Shown here: piece after piece, positions 36,437 to 46,760 of the stretch
Position numbering within the stretch: position 1 is the first letter of the stretch
How the letters are laid out: every line of letters starts with the position of its first letter
Source: Hetaerina americana
Taxonomy: Eukaryota; Arthropoda; Insecta; Odonata; Calopterygidae
Assembly (NCBI GenBank): GCA_022747635.1
Contig: JAKTNV010000177.1
Location: 193,501 to 257,500 of the forward strand
DNA: 64,000 nt
Reading direction: 5' to 3'
Position numbers and translations under genes: made by a program
Notes under the pieces: model-generated
The model's database searches: none
The model's input: the letters and a program-made list of their open reading frames with translations, nothing else
Told to the model about the DNA's origin: nothing

Positions 36437-37719
36437 ATGCTACTATTACTTTGTCGGGTAAGTGAGGAACGAGAAAGTCCACCCCTATTTCTGGGTATTT
36501 TATATATATATATCTCTTATACAACATGTTTACATGAATTTAACTATGGGGTATTTTTTAGCGTTACATTTCCAGAAATTGAATCGTTGAACTCATTGGT
36601 AATTTGCTTACTCAGGTTGAGATAGTGATTAAAATGTACCTATCCTTGTTAAGTAGGTCCTACCCACATATTGAAGGCCTTCTCCAACCTTGTCATCCAC
36701 TTAGGATCGTACCTTCTTCCTGATCCCCCGAAGAAAATTGATGTCTGTGGTGGGTATCACTTTTGGATATTTTTGCACTACAAGTAAAATCCATCTTCGC
36801 ATGAATTTCCTGGCACAGTTACCAAAAACGAAAAGAGTTGGGAAAGGAAAATAACAGGGAAAAAGAAACTGTCAGCAATCCGTGAAGTCTTGCCAGCAAA
36901 TTTAGGTGTTAATCGAATTGTACATTATTCGCATTGTAACTTTTCCCCTTTTAAAAGTCAGTCTCTAAATTTTGAAATAGCGACTAAAAAGTTATAATTG
37001 ATTAACTCTATCCTTTTGCGAATAAAATTAAATACCCTAATTAATAGTTTTCAAATAAATATTACTGTACCAATATCTTTAAATAAATGTTATTTTAATA
37101 TTTTTATTCATTTAAAGCTAATATTACTGAATTGCAAGAGTAAAAGTAGATGAAAACTTGCTGCTAACAGAAAATCATAATTGAATGTATGGAGAGTAAT
37201 GGAACGCGAACTATTGAAAGTTATTCTATTTAGGATGCCGCTCAATTTCCTGAATACCCTCAAGTTTAACGAGGAAAAATCCTACTAGCATCTAAATATC
37301 CTTAGGCAAATTATGGTTTCACCTATATTCAATAATATGTCCGAATACAATCACTCGTATCCTTTCTTTGAGCTTATTCCACAGTTATCTTATGATAACT
37401 TTAATATAACATTCTGCACAAGAGAGACAATATCGCAGTGTGAACAAAAAGTAAACGTATCACATTTTATAATCTGAAATGAAAAAAATACTATGAAATA
37501 CAATTGCATACAACAAAGGCAAGGGTTATTGAAATGTCATAAAGAGCGTGTTAGTAGGGACCACGGAGCCTCCAGCGTCTGAAATTAGTATCTTAGATAT
37601 TTTTGTACTGTAAAAAGTTATTAATCATGCTATTATGCAAACAAAAAGTGAGTAAAAAATAAGTTAAGTTAATAACTTTGCATCATTAAGTTTCATGACT
37701 TTAAATGCGTCTATATATC
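36437..37719. other. Unassigned AT-rich DNA
   Basis: No supported feature. Confidence 0.5.
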
Positions 37720-38450
37720 TTTTTCCAACGTCCCTGTCATTCATTCTCTCCTAGTAGAAACTTCTTTTCCTATAGAAATTCTTCTTCTTCTATCCTTAAA
37801 CTACTTCGACCACTTTAGTCAACACTGCCAAGATAGCCAAACTGTTTTACCTGTCATAAATTTTGCTATCCTATTTTTAACGTTAACCTTAGCCTTCATA
37901 TTTCTCTAATGCCTAAACGACTTTGTTTGGTTTATATTTGTTCTCAGTCCGTTCGTACGATATCAGTTTTTTTAATATGTTCTGTTATGCTTACAGCTCC
38001 TGGTTAACTAAAATTTGATCATCCCCCAACCTAGCGCATTATATGAATTTGTTACCGACTTCCATTCCTATCTCCAGTTCTTCCCATACCTCTTTAACTA
38101 TTTCCTCCACATATATTTGCTCGTAAGAGTAAAAATAAAGTTTGTGTGGAAAAACTAAGTAATTCTTATTCATTATGAATCGTTTCCACAAAGTGACGGC
38201 GGATACTATACAGTACATCCACATACATTACGAAACAGGCAAAAATAACGTGATTGTATTCTATATTCCTCTCTATTCATATCCTCATTACTGAAATAGC
38301 ATTAGGTGTACCTCTCGCCTTCCTGAACCCAAACTGATCATACCCTAAGTAATCTTTTGCCCTGCTCTACAATCTGATATTGATGACCCTGAGAACCGCT
38401 TTACCTGCGCGCGAAATCAAACTTTTACTCCTCCTTGCCTTTCCTTCGAT
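37720..38450 (-). pseudogene. LINE family A fragment 5: RT, interrupted by a PLE piece
   Basis: Minus strand. From about 38440 one frame reads KARRSKSLISRAGKAVLRVI, then a stop, then AKDYLGYDQFGFRKARGTPN and AISVMRI: the RT fingers block TISLISHASKxxLRII...DQFGFRKGRGTRDAI. It continues ERNIEYNHVIFA and then hits foreign sequence (38212-38138). Beyond it the frame VKEVWEELEIGMEVGNKFI leads into RLGDDQILVNQEL near 38036-38000. That is the region of motif C, with both aspartates of the (Y)xDD box kept. EELEIGM is identical to family A fragment 1. The catalytic motif A and motif B segment, about 100 or more residues, is missing exactly where the PLE piece sits. The element is non-functional. Confidence 0.85.
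38138..38212 (+). mobile_element. PLE fragment inserted in LINE fragment 5
   Basis: GTGTGGAAAAACTAAGTAAT, then ATGAATCGTTTCCACAAAGT and GACGGC. The same order and spacing occur at 13906-13962 (GTGTGGAACAACTAAGT, TGAATCGCTTCCACAAAGTG). It has the same orientation as the right arm of the 13.8-kb foldback. Confidence 0.65.
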
Positions 38451-38576
38451 GGGAACTAGTTTTGATTCCGAGACTTCAACATCAGATATCATTTATGACA
38501 TCTTTAGTGTAAAATCTCTAATTAACCAAATATATAAGAGCGATCACTGGTTGGTCGCTTGTCACGATTGAATAAA
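38451..38576. other. Unassigned spacer
   Basis: AT-rich DNA; nothing recognised. Confidence 0.4.
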
Positions 38577-38620
38577 AACAGATTAATGTGATTAAACAGA
38601 TTAATGTGATTAAACAGATA
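38577..38620 (+). repeat. Short tandem repeat, 18 bp x 2.4
   Basis: Repeats of ATTAATGTGATTAAACAG, the last copy partial and altered. Confidence 0.85.
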
Positions 38621-39011
38621 AATCTCCAATATTCTAATTTTCACCTTTGGATATTAACTTAGGAGATGATAATGCATTTTACTCGTATAGTTCAAAGTAC
38701 TATACGAGTAGTACATACATATGTATCTTATTTCAATTATTTTTTGCTGAAAAATAAGGGTTATTATTCATAAGAAGCATTTGTTTCCTCACGACACCTT
38801 CCCTAACCTTGACTCATTGATAATTGACCTTTTCCAGATGTCCCATATCTAAGGATCGTCGTTTTGCGATAGATGAATTTAATTAATAAGGTTAGGACAT
38901 ACATCTTTTAACCATGATTGATCGTGCAAATATGACTTTTATATTTGGAAATTTCATCCGCCCAATATTGATTCTGCTATTGTGTACAACCCTTCTCCAT
39001 CTGCTAAAATA

Positions 39012-39056
39012 ATGGCTACATTGAAAGTATGTACTTTCTTATGCCTGGTTTCATTT
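39012..39056 (+). CDS. Candidate first exon encoding a signal peptide (partial, speculative)
   Basis: ATG at 39012 in a good context (AAATAATGG) opens MATLKVCTFLCLVSF, a short lysine followed by a hydrophobic core, as in a secretion signal. Reading on without splicing gives VSASDN, a plausible signal-peptidase site, and a frame open to 39296, whose later part is proline- and leucine-rich and looks compositional. A strong 5' splice consensus, GTAAGT, starts at 39057, exactly 15 codons in (phase 0). Many insect secreted and cuticular protein genes are split early in the signal peptide. No downstream exon could be recognised, so the product is unknown. It may be a chance frame. Confidence 0.3.
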
Positions 39057-39419
39057 GTAAGTGCATCAGACAATTGTTATCCATTGAGAAATTTTCTTTT
39101 ACCTGATTGTGAATTTTCCCGCTATGGTTACGCCTTGACGTCAAACTCACGCCCCATCTTGTACCTCCCTCCTAAGGCCGTTCCTCGCCCCTCACTCCAC
39201 ACCCTCCAACTACGCCTTTCGGCGGCCCTCCCTCTCCGTTTAATCAATAGTCCTCTAGAAGGGCGTGTATTGAAGGAACCACGTGGTGGCGCTTAGGCAG
39301 CCGGGAAGGGGGATAGAAGAGGGGGGTTGGTAGAGTTTCAAAGGGGAGAAGAGATTGATGAGAGAGTTAGAGGGAAGGGGAGTGGGGTGGGTTGAGAATG
39401 CTCCGCCTACGCAACCGCA

Positions 39420-40320
39420 TTGTTGGTCTCCGTCCCTTCCGTCACTCCCTCCTCCTCCGTCTCACTCCCTTTTCTGAGAACGACTTAGTGCGCCTGCCGA
39501 ACGACGCATTGTAGGAGGCGCCTGCACAACCCCTCTCTCTCTTTCCTTCCCCAACCCTCCCCCCTTTTCTCTTTACGCCGCCCCGGGTGGAAGTGGATGG
39601 TGGGGTTTAGAGGTGCACGGCGCCAGTGAGGAACCGGGTGCGCGCGGAGGAGAGGGCTGTCCGAGGCGACCTCCTTCCCTGGCATAGGAAATCAAAAATA
39701 GGAGAAATACGAGGATGAACAAGATGCCTATAACATCAATAAGAGGGAAGGAACGAGGCATTAGCAGTTTGGGGAGAGCGGTTGTGGTAGAATGATGGGC
39801 GAGGGAGGGAGAGCGGGAACCGAAGGGGTGGAGATACAAGGCGGGGGTGGATGGATGGGAAGGACACGCCCACATCTAACTCCCCCGCATCTGCGCGGGC
39901 GAGGAGCGAATGCGTCGCCCCGTTTCGCCCCGGTGGCTCTCCCACGAAGCCGTCGGCAGCGGCGGAGAGGCAGCAAGAGGTAGAGAGAGTGGCGGCACAC
40001 CCAGTATGTATGCGTATATATATATTTGTTGGGAAAAAAGAGGAGGAGAAAAGGAAAGGGGGGAGCGCGAAGCGCCTGGGAGAAATAGTGGCGCCTCCTC
40101 TTCCCGCAACTTCCTCCCTGTTTTCCCTCCTTTTCCTTCCCTTTTTCCCCTCCCTATCTCATAAAAAGTCTTTCGCTCCCTCTCCCTCATACGCCCCTTT
40201 TACCTCAAACCCTTACCGAGCGAAAATCGACCAATGGATATCCGCTATTGTGCTCACCGTGAAGGAGATTGGTCGAGGGATGGCGAGTTACGTCGGAGCT
40301 CAACGTAGTTAGGGAAACGT
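39420..40320. promoter_or_regulatory. GC-rich, CpG-containing stretch with paired CCAAT boxes
   Basis: Abrupt change to GC-rich DNA with many CpG dinucleotides within AT-rich flanks. Two CCAAT motifs lie at 40231-40235 (plus) and 40268-40272 (minus, ATTGG), embedded in an inverted repeat TCGACCAAT / ATTGGTCGA about 37 bp apart, the kind of spacing seen with NF-Y sites. A TA run lies at 40014-40026. Several overlapping open frames exist on both strands, including 39851-40312, but none has a recognisable domain. It could be a promoter or first-exon region of a gene whose body lies elsewhere. This is inference from composition and motifs. Confidence 0.3.
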
Positions 40321-40698
40321 GGAGGCAGCGGAGGGTGGGAGTTTTAAGATCTACTTAGAATCACCAGAAATGCTCCTTTGAATCAACTGGCGATATCTGT
40401 GGGCAATGTAAGTGAACTGAAATGTTAATACGATAATATCGATGTCATGAGATTTTCAGGGACATTAGCGTGACTTGGGCTACGTTTACGTTCCGTTCCC
40501 AGAATTGTTTCTAATAAACAGGCTTAGTGACAGTTTTCGAACTGTCACTGAAATATTTTGGTAGTTACTGCATTACACTTCACATAGCATTGTACTTTTA
40601 CAGTGCATAAATTATTCCAATAAACTACTACTAATAAACTACTAATAATAAACTAAACACTGTATGATTAACTTTTTCAGGTTCTCATAAATTTTAAA
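40321..40698. other. Unassigned; AATAAACTACTA repeats near 40615-40665
   Basis: AT-rich with a small degenerate tandem of AATAAACTACTA-like units. Nothing else recognised. Confidence 0.45.
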
Positions 40699-40753
40699 CC
40701 CCTTCACTTTCAATGGAACCATTTCAGAGTGTAAAAATCATTCACCTTGACCA

Positions 40754-40764
40754 GGATACGATCC
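40754..40764 (-). promoter_or_regulatory. Pol III B-box in SINE-C copy 1
   Basis: GGATCGTATCC against GGTTCGANTCC, with the A after the G replaced by T and one W-type change. Start-to-start distance from the A-box is 44 bp. Confidence 0.55.
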
Positions 40765-40796
40765 CGGATCCCTCGATATCCGACCAAGTACTTTAG

Positions 40797-40808
40797 CCAG
40801 TTAAGCTA
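40797..40808 (-). promoter_or_regulatory. Pol III A-box in SINE-C copy 1
   Basis: TAGCTTAACTGG fits TRGYNNARYNGG at every position. Confidence 0.65.
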
Positions 40809-40955
40809 TCGCGGCGTCCTCTTAAATTCTGAAATTTTGGCGAATGATTTTTAGACTTTGAAATTGTTGCATTGAAATGCATATTAGCGGATGACTCCGT
40901 TAAAAAGTTACCGTTGCGGCATTTCCCGCAGTTAATTGAAATTCCCCTTCACTTT

Positions 40956-42035
40956 GTAAAAAAACTTCTAATTTTCAAATTGCCTCACAGAAATTCTAAA
41001 TAAGATGTAACCACGCATAAAATGTTTTCATAAATAATTCAAAAGGAAGATTTTAAGCTGCTATGAATTAAAGAAAAAACATTTAAGTGTTTTCGAAAAA
41101 TGAAGTACTAAGTATTCTGACGTAAGACTGGTCTTTCTCCCTCCCGAACCGGGCGCGTTTATCTTTAAGTTAGTTTCAATGAAATCCCATAATTCTTAAA
41201 CTTTTTTCTACCAACAACTGCGTAAAAGTTTTATACGTTTCTCAAAAATGCCATTAACATGTTTTTATTCACAAAATTACTGAGCATCATTTTTAGAATT
41301 ATTTGCGGTCATAATTAGAATACACTGAACATCATTTGTGGAAATTAACACATTGGCTGTTATTAAAAGTCAAATTTACACATTGTTCTCACACCTGTGG
41401 CAAATCAAGGCTCTTAAAAACTGATTTTAAATGTGTACATTTTTAGAGGCGTGTTAACTGTATTAATGTCATTCTATCTCAGAAAGTAAACCTAATTATG
41501 TTGAGATATCCCTCAAAAAAGTATAGTTTATTTAAATATCAATTCATCAGTTTTACGAAGTATCTGCAGCTGGAAAGCGGACAAACCAATCAGCACTATG
41601 AAGAACAAATGGGGACATTAAATACAACTTGTACATATTTCCTCACCCTTATTCACTACTCCCCTAGTAAACATTTTCTTACATATAAAAGATTTTGCGA
41701 TGTTATTACCCTTTTTAAACTTAATATATACGACTGAACTGCCTCTATTCCCCTCAAATAATAATAGCATATGGCTATAAAGGATTCATTACTACGGTCT
41801 ATCACTTCCCATCATAAATGCTGAAACTAAATATTTGGAAAGACTATGATATTAATTTACCAAAGAAAGCTTTTGAATTCTGCATATCTGGATCTCTCAA
41901 GAAGTTCTGTGGTGACAGCTATTTAATTCCCACGCATAAAAATATTGGTGGTACGAATTGTATATAATTCAATTCATATAGCATTAATTATGTCTTAAAC
42001 TGAACATTACTGATTTTTCAGGGCAACATTTTACA
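40956..42035. other. Unassigned AT-rich DNA
   Basis: No supported feature; a 79-codon frame at 41498-41737 has no domain. Confidence 0.5.
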
Positions 42036-42510
42036 TAGCTAGGGAGTGTTTTGAACCAAGATGGTAAAAGTAATAGGGGTGCGTTGGGAAAGCTTTTGCA
42101 AGAAGAAAAGATTTGATAGTGGGGGCGATGAGTAAACATGTTGAGAAAGACTGGCTAAAGCGTTGATATAGCGCAGTTTTATACGGCGCAGAAATGTGGT
42201 CATTGAGGCAAGATGGTAAGTTTAGATTGGAAGCTATTGAAATGTGCGTGTGTAGAAGGATGGAAAGGGTGAAGTGGACAGATGGGAAAACAAGCGAGGA
42301 AGGGTTAGGTGAAGTGCATGGTGGGGGAGGGAAGAGAATTGTTAGGAGAAATCCAAAGAAGGTAACAAAGATGGATGCAGAACATTTTCACTGGCAATAG
42401 AATCCTGAAGACTACAGAATAGGGAAGGACGTTACGAATGTAAGGAAGCGACAGGTAAATGAAGGCATGTAGGACGGAATGAAGGGAGGAAGTAATTATA
42501 CTTAATTGAA
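42036..42510 (+). pseudogene. LINE family A fragment 6: post-RT C-terminal region
   Basis: LGSVLNQDGK at the start matches the YLGSxIxxDG block that follows the RT palm. A one-base shift then gives ARRKDLIVGAMSKHVEKDWL and, past a stop, YSAVLYGAEMWSLRQ (usually WSVALYGAETWTLRK). RLEAIEMCVCRRMERVKWTD follows (42221-42280), matching RLEAFEMWxWRRMxxIxWTD. The tail reads GM, stop, DGMKGGSNYT and LKRIS near 42465-42515, the same C-terminal GMLDGMKGG block as fragment 4. There are several stops, so it is dead. Endonuclease and RT catalytic motifs are absent. Ends before SINE-C copy 2. Confidence 0.9.
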
Positions 42511-42735
42511 GAGAATTTCATTGTAGTGTAAGGAAGCAGTCCTGTTTTGTTAGAGGAGGCTAAGAAAGGAAGGCGAAGGATTATACATGTATAGTGGACA
42601 TAAACTCCAGTTTGTCCTGCATATAAATGCTCACCCTAAGACACCTGCCTTGTCATTTTATTTGTATTCCTATCATCTGCAATGATTTCAATGACTTTTT
42701 GTGGCAATGAAGACAAAATAAACCAAATGAAAAAT
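42511..42735. other. Unassigned; possibly the 3'UTR of the LINE copy at 42036
   Basis: AT-rich, with an AATAAACCAAATGAAAAAT end. It lacks the terminus shared by family A fragments 3 and 4, so I leave the assignment open. Confidence 0.4.
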
Positions 42736-42916
42736 ATACTATCTTACTGCAACAATTTCAGAGTGTAAAAATCATTCCCCTTGACTGGGATCCCAGTCAA
42801 GGCGAATGATTTTTACACTCCGAAATTGTTGCATTGAAATGCACATTAGCGGATGACTCCGTTAAAAGTTACTGTTGCGGCATCTCCCGCAGTTTCTTTT
42901 GAATACTATCTTACTG
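42736..42916 (-). mobile_element. SINE-C copy 2, palindromic core-less form, 14-bp TSD
   Basis: The direct repeat ATACTATCTTACTG at 42736-42749 and 42903-42916 brackets the element. Minus-strand start (CTGCGGGAGATGCCGCAACA, GGAGTCATCCGCTAATGTGC) matches copy 1. The inverted arms (AATTTCAGAGTGTAAAAATC and its complement) are nearly identical to each other. In place of the tRNA-like core there is a 22-bp perfect palindrome (half-site CTTGACTGGGA) at about 42780-42801. The whole 42750-42836 region can fold into one long hairpin. The TSD shows that this form inserted as a unit or was trimmed after insertion. Confidence 0.8.
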
Positions 42917-45392
42917 TTATGATATAATTTTACGCTCAATAATTTTACTCACGTTCCAAACGCTTTACCTTCTTCATGCGGAAAGAAAAGTGTCGGGCCC
43001 GGCAAAATTCTAAGACAATTTTTAGGTTTGAAAATAAATTTTTTTTTTGAGTAAATATGCATCAAGTTATCATTACAACAAAATAAATGTATTTTTTGCT
43101 ATAGTGTTAGAGTATTTCAATCACTTTGATGACCATCTTCCATTAAAAAGAGAAATTTTATTGTCTATCAACGCTGCGCCACAGGGGTTAAAATCTACCG
43201 TTGTTCATTTTAAAATTATGAAAAGACTTGAAAGAATATCCTCATATTATCCCCGTAACCTGTATTATCACTTGAGTACATTTTCACGCCCCTAATGTCT
43301 CTAGATATCTGATAAATATATTCAATAGTAGCCATATTTAAGCCAATCCGGTTATTCCAGACGGAAATGCTCTAGCTGGATAGTGAATAGGAGGTCGCAG
43401 ACTGCAATTGATCCTTCAATATGAATGCAATTTTGTCACGCTATTTGATTTCTCTGAATTAGCTTGATAATAACGCTAAATCCTTAACTGAGTACTTCTT
43501 AATATGTCTGACACCACGAAGTAAGTAGTATACCGAAGGTGTCCGTGCTGGTACTTTAATACTTAGACCCGGTTTTATAAATTCTGGTTAAATCCAACCA
43601 CGAGTTGTTGTGAACGTTAAGTTAACGTGGGAAATACCAATTAACCCCATTTTTGGGCAAATAAGAATGTTCCTTAGTGAATATGAACATTTTAAATGTA
43701 CTAACATCCCCTGTCAGATATGAAGCAGTTAAAAGTCGGTTTTGAACGAACAAACATTCATAAAACTGAGCTTCGACCTTAAATGGAGGTTAAAATTGAC
43801 CTAACGTTTACCTAAATGTGAAGAAACCTAGCCTTAGGGTGTAATGGCTGATTAAAATTTTGGAATGGATTTGGAATTATTTCAGCGAAACTACCCAACG
43901 GATCCGATTTTTCTTTCTAATATAGAGGAATGAATGTGAATGAACGAGAAACTACAAGAAGGAGATGAATGGAGGGGTGAATACAGTCGATATTGAAGTC
44001 GGTGCTTATCGAAGGACCAACAGCTGCGATTAGGTGAAGGAATGGGTGTGAAAAAGAGAGGGAGATGAAGTTAACAGCAAGATCGAGTGCAAGAATCTTG
44101 ATGGCTTTTGTATAATTCTTTCGTTTGTATAATTGAGAAATAAATTGGAACCATTCCTTGATGTGTTTATTTATATGCATAAAGGTTTAATTTAATTCCA
44201 AGGATTGAAACGGCAGTAGAAAAGCGTTAGCGGTTGGAATTTTTTTGGGATTTCTTTCCGTTTCAATTAACATTCGCGATGGAAACTTAAATGGCTGTGT
44301 CAAGAAGGAAGGTTTGATTGGATACCATTTATTACGTATGTAGATATTTCTTTTTTAAAACTCACAAGAATATTACAGGACCAGTGAATTCGAGTATCCT
44401 AGGAAACATCTGAAGCAACGAAGAATATAATTGAAGGTTTTAAATTTCTACGCGATTGATAGCTATTCATATTTTATAATCGATAGAGATATTTTTTACA
44501 AAGATGCCACATTTATCTTCCACTTCCAGCATGAGTATTTGATATCGAGTGTGAAGTAGTTGTGAGTATGCGTAGGTTGGGATTGCAAAAAAATCCACAT
44601 AGGAAATTATTATTCCTGCCGAACGTCGCAAAATATTTTTAAAATGTCATAACAAATATTTTAAACCAGCAGATGTCAATATTTACAAAGATCAGTGAAT
44701 TCTTCCAATGTGGATGAGAGAATGGAAAGATAAACTTAATGGACTCAAACGGCTATTGCTCTAAAAAACTTAAGTTATCAAAAGAGACCATATTCCCGAT
44801 GAGATAAGACAGTATTCTAGTTGATTAGCAGGCATTGGTATTCCTTTTTTGTTGAATCACAAAACAATAAAGGACGAAAAGGAAGATTTAAAATAACTCA
44901 AAGAGATAAAAGGCTAAAATTTGATTTTTAAATATTTACCCGAGATTTCTGAATTCATTTCCCATTTAACATTTCGTAGAGCTAAAAATATTGATCGTTT
45001 ATTGCTTATATTCTGTCCAGATAATGAACGAAATGATACCGGTGAAGCACACTTAAGTCAAATTTTTGTTAAATATTCCAATTATCTTTTGAAACTTGGC
45101 CTATTTTGAGTAGGCAAAGATAAATAAGGAGGATGAGGTAAGTAATTAAGAAGTAATAATAATTGAGTTTTCCATATTTTTAGTTATTAATGAGAAAATG
45201 ATTCCTGACATTTATTGTGGAAAATATAAAGGCATTGTGATTTGGTTCATGTTTAATTTTGCAGATTCAACCTTCAATCATTTTACCATTGAAATATCCT
45301 ACTAGTAATCACATGCCTTCGTGATAAAGTGTACCGTACTGCGAAATTTCATTCATGTTCAGTTTAGTTTTGGTAAAGGCAATTTCCATAAA
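42917..45392. other. Unassigned; possible MITE-like segment 43560-43830
   Basis: 43560-43830 begins ACCCGGTTTTATAAATTCTG and has GGTTAA/TTAACC-type internal symmetry, reminiscent of non-autonomous DNA elements, but I could not pair convincing terminal repeats. The rest is AT-rich with nothing recognised. Confidence 0.35.
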
Positions 45393-45540
45393 TGGTGCGA
45401 TTCACAATAGAACACAAATAGAATAGCAACTCTTGAAGAAGGTCTCGCTTGAAGAAGGCCTCTGAGAGGGCCGAAAGCTCGAACAATTTACCTTGTGAGT
45501 GTCCTTTTAAATGTTGCTATTTTATTTGTATTATATATAT
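45393..45540 (+). mobile_element. PLE terminus, head-to-head with a truncated inverted copy
   Basis: 45447-45480 has TTGAAGAAGGCCTCTGAGAG and GGCCGAAAGC, the same hairpin as at 7301-7331. It is followed by GAACAATTTACCTTGTGAGT and CCTTTTAAATGTTGCTATTT, then (TA)n. To its left, 45404-45433 is the complement of the same downstream region (CACAATAGAACACAAATAGA, TAGCAAC). Two termini are thus joined in inverse orientation, with TTGAAGAAGG present twice at the joint. Confidence 0.7.
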
Positions 45541-45562
45541 ATGTGTATATATATATAAATGT

Positions 45563-45732
45563 ATAACAAATTGGACAGCAACAAACAATATAAGAACACA
45601 TAAAAAGATCACTCACACGTTATTAAAGGAATAACGTGTGAGTGATCTTTTCATATCTGTTTATGTGTTTTTATATTGTTTGTTGCTGTCCAATTTGTTA
45701 TTCAACACTTCCGTATTACGTCGACGAATTCA

Positions 45733-45735
<3 letters not shown>
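45563..45735 (+). mobile_element. PLE head-to-head palindrome with leader
   Basis: Left arm 45563-45624 and right arm 45630-45701 are inverted copies around a 5-base centre (AAAGG); the left lacks 9 bases and has one substitution. Reading rightward from the centre: AATAACGTGTGAGTGATCTT, GTGTTTTTATATTGTTTGTT, GCTGTCCAATTTGTTATTC, CACTTCCGTATTACGTCGAC and then (TA)n. The last two blocks recur at 7985-7913. No coding sequence. GTGAGT occurs directly after the centre on both strands. Confidence 0.75.
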
Positions 45736-45809
<74 letters not shown>

Positions 45810-45830
45810 TTATTTATTTATTTATTTATA
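45736..45830. repeat. (TA)n then (TTTA)n microsatellite
   Basis: About 70 bases of pure TA followed by six or so TTTA units. Confidence 0.95.
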
Positions 45831-45883
45831 TACATACTTATAAGATCTATGATGTAATTGGAGACTAGAAAAGAGATGCCATT

Positions 45884-45950
45884 AAGCTTGGTGACACAGG
45901 TTTTACAGCTTTGCCAGAACCAGGAGACGGGCTCGATTCGGAGCCTTATA
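45884..45950 (+). mobile_element. Degenerate tRNA-like head, possible SINE fragment
   Basis: GGTGACACAGGTTTTACAGC, then GAGACGGGCTCGATTCGGAG with a near-consensus B-box GGCTCGATTCGG. The layout resembles the head of SINE-A copy 4 at 52454, but no matching body follows. Not a functional tRNA: no acceptor stem can be formed. Confidence 0.35.
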
Positions 45951-46548
<598 letters not shown>

Positions 46549-46711
46549 GATATGTATGGTTATTTATACACGTATGTATATGGATATTTCCATCATTGAT
46601 ATATCATATAAATAAAAATTATTAACTAATTGACACACTCCGAAAGTTTACTACCATTTAGCATTCACAGTCCAACTAATGCACATTATCCTTACCAATT
46701 ATTTTGCAAAA

Positions 46712-46760
46712 CCTTGGCATCCAATGCTCGTTCGCCCCGAACGAGCATTGGATGCCAAGG
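46712..46760. repeat. Perfect hairpin, 23-bp arms, 3-base spacer
   Basis: Left arm CCTTGGCATCCAATGCTCGT plus TCG; right arm is its exact complement at 46738-46760; spacer CCC. The arms are GC-richer than the flanks. The loop is too short for a normal microRNA precursor and no flanking pairing extends it. A recent snap-back product is a simple explanation. Confidence 0.9.

Larger units (their letters stand above)
40699..40955 (-). mobile_element. Foldback SINE-like retroposon (SINE-C) copy 1, with 12-bp TSD
   Basis: The direct repeat CCCCTTCACTTT at 40699-40710 and 40944-40955 brackets the element. On the minus strand it starts near AACTGCGGGAAATGCCGCAA, includes GGAGTCATCCGCTAATATGC, and then an inverted-repeat arm (40874-40839). 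A tRNA-like core follows, with a perfect-consensus A-box TAGCTTAACTGG (40808-40797) and a B-box GGATCGTATCC (40764-40754, one mismatch) 44 bp apart, normal tRNA spacing. It ends in the opposite arm (40746-40711; TTTTTACACTCTGAAATGG). The arms are about 36 bp with a few mismatches. No poly-A tail or coding region. The variable-length TSD indicates LINE-driven retroposition. Confidence 0.75.

Noticed and set aside
43560..43830. MITE with terminal inverted repeats
   Set aside because: The start is suggestive, but I could not find a matching inverted end or TSD.
45884..45950. Functional tRNA gene
   Set aside because: B-box-like sequence only; no acceptor stem or anticodon arm.
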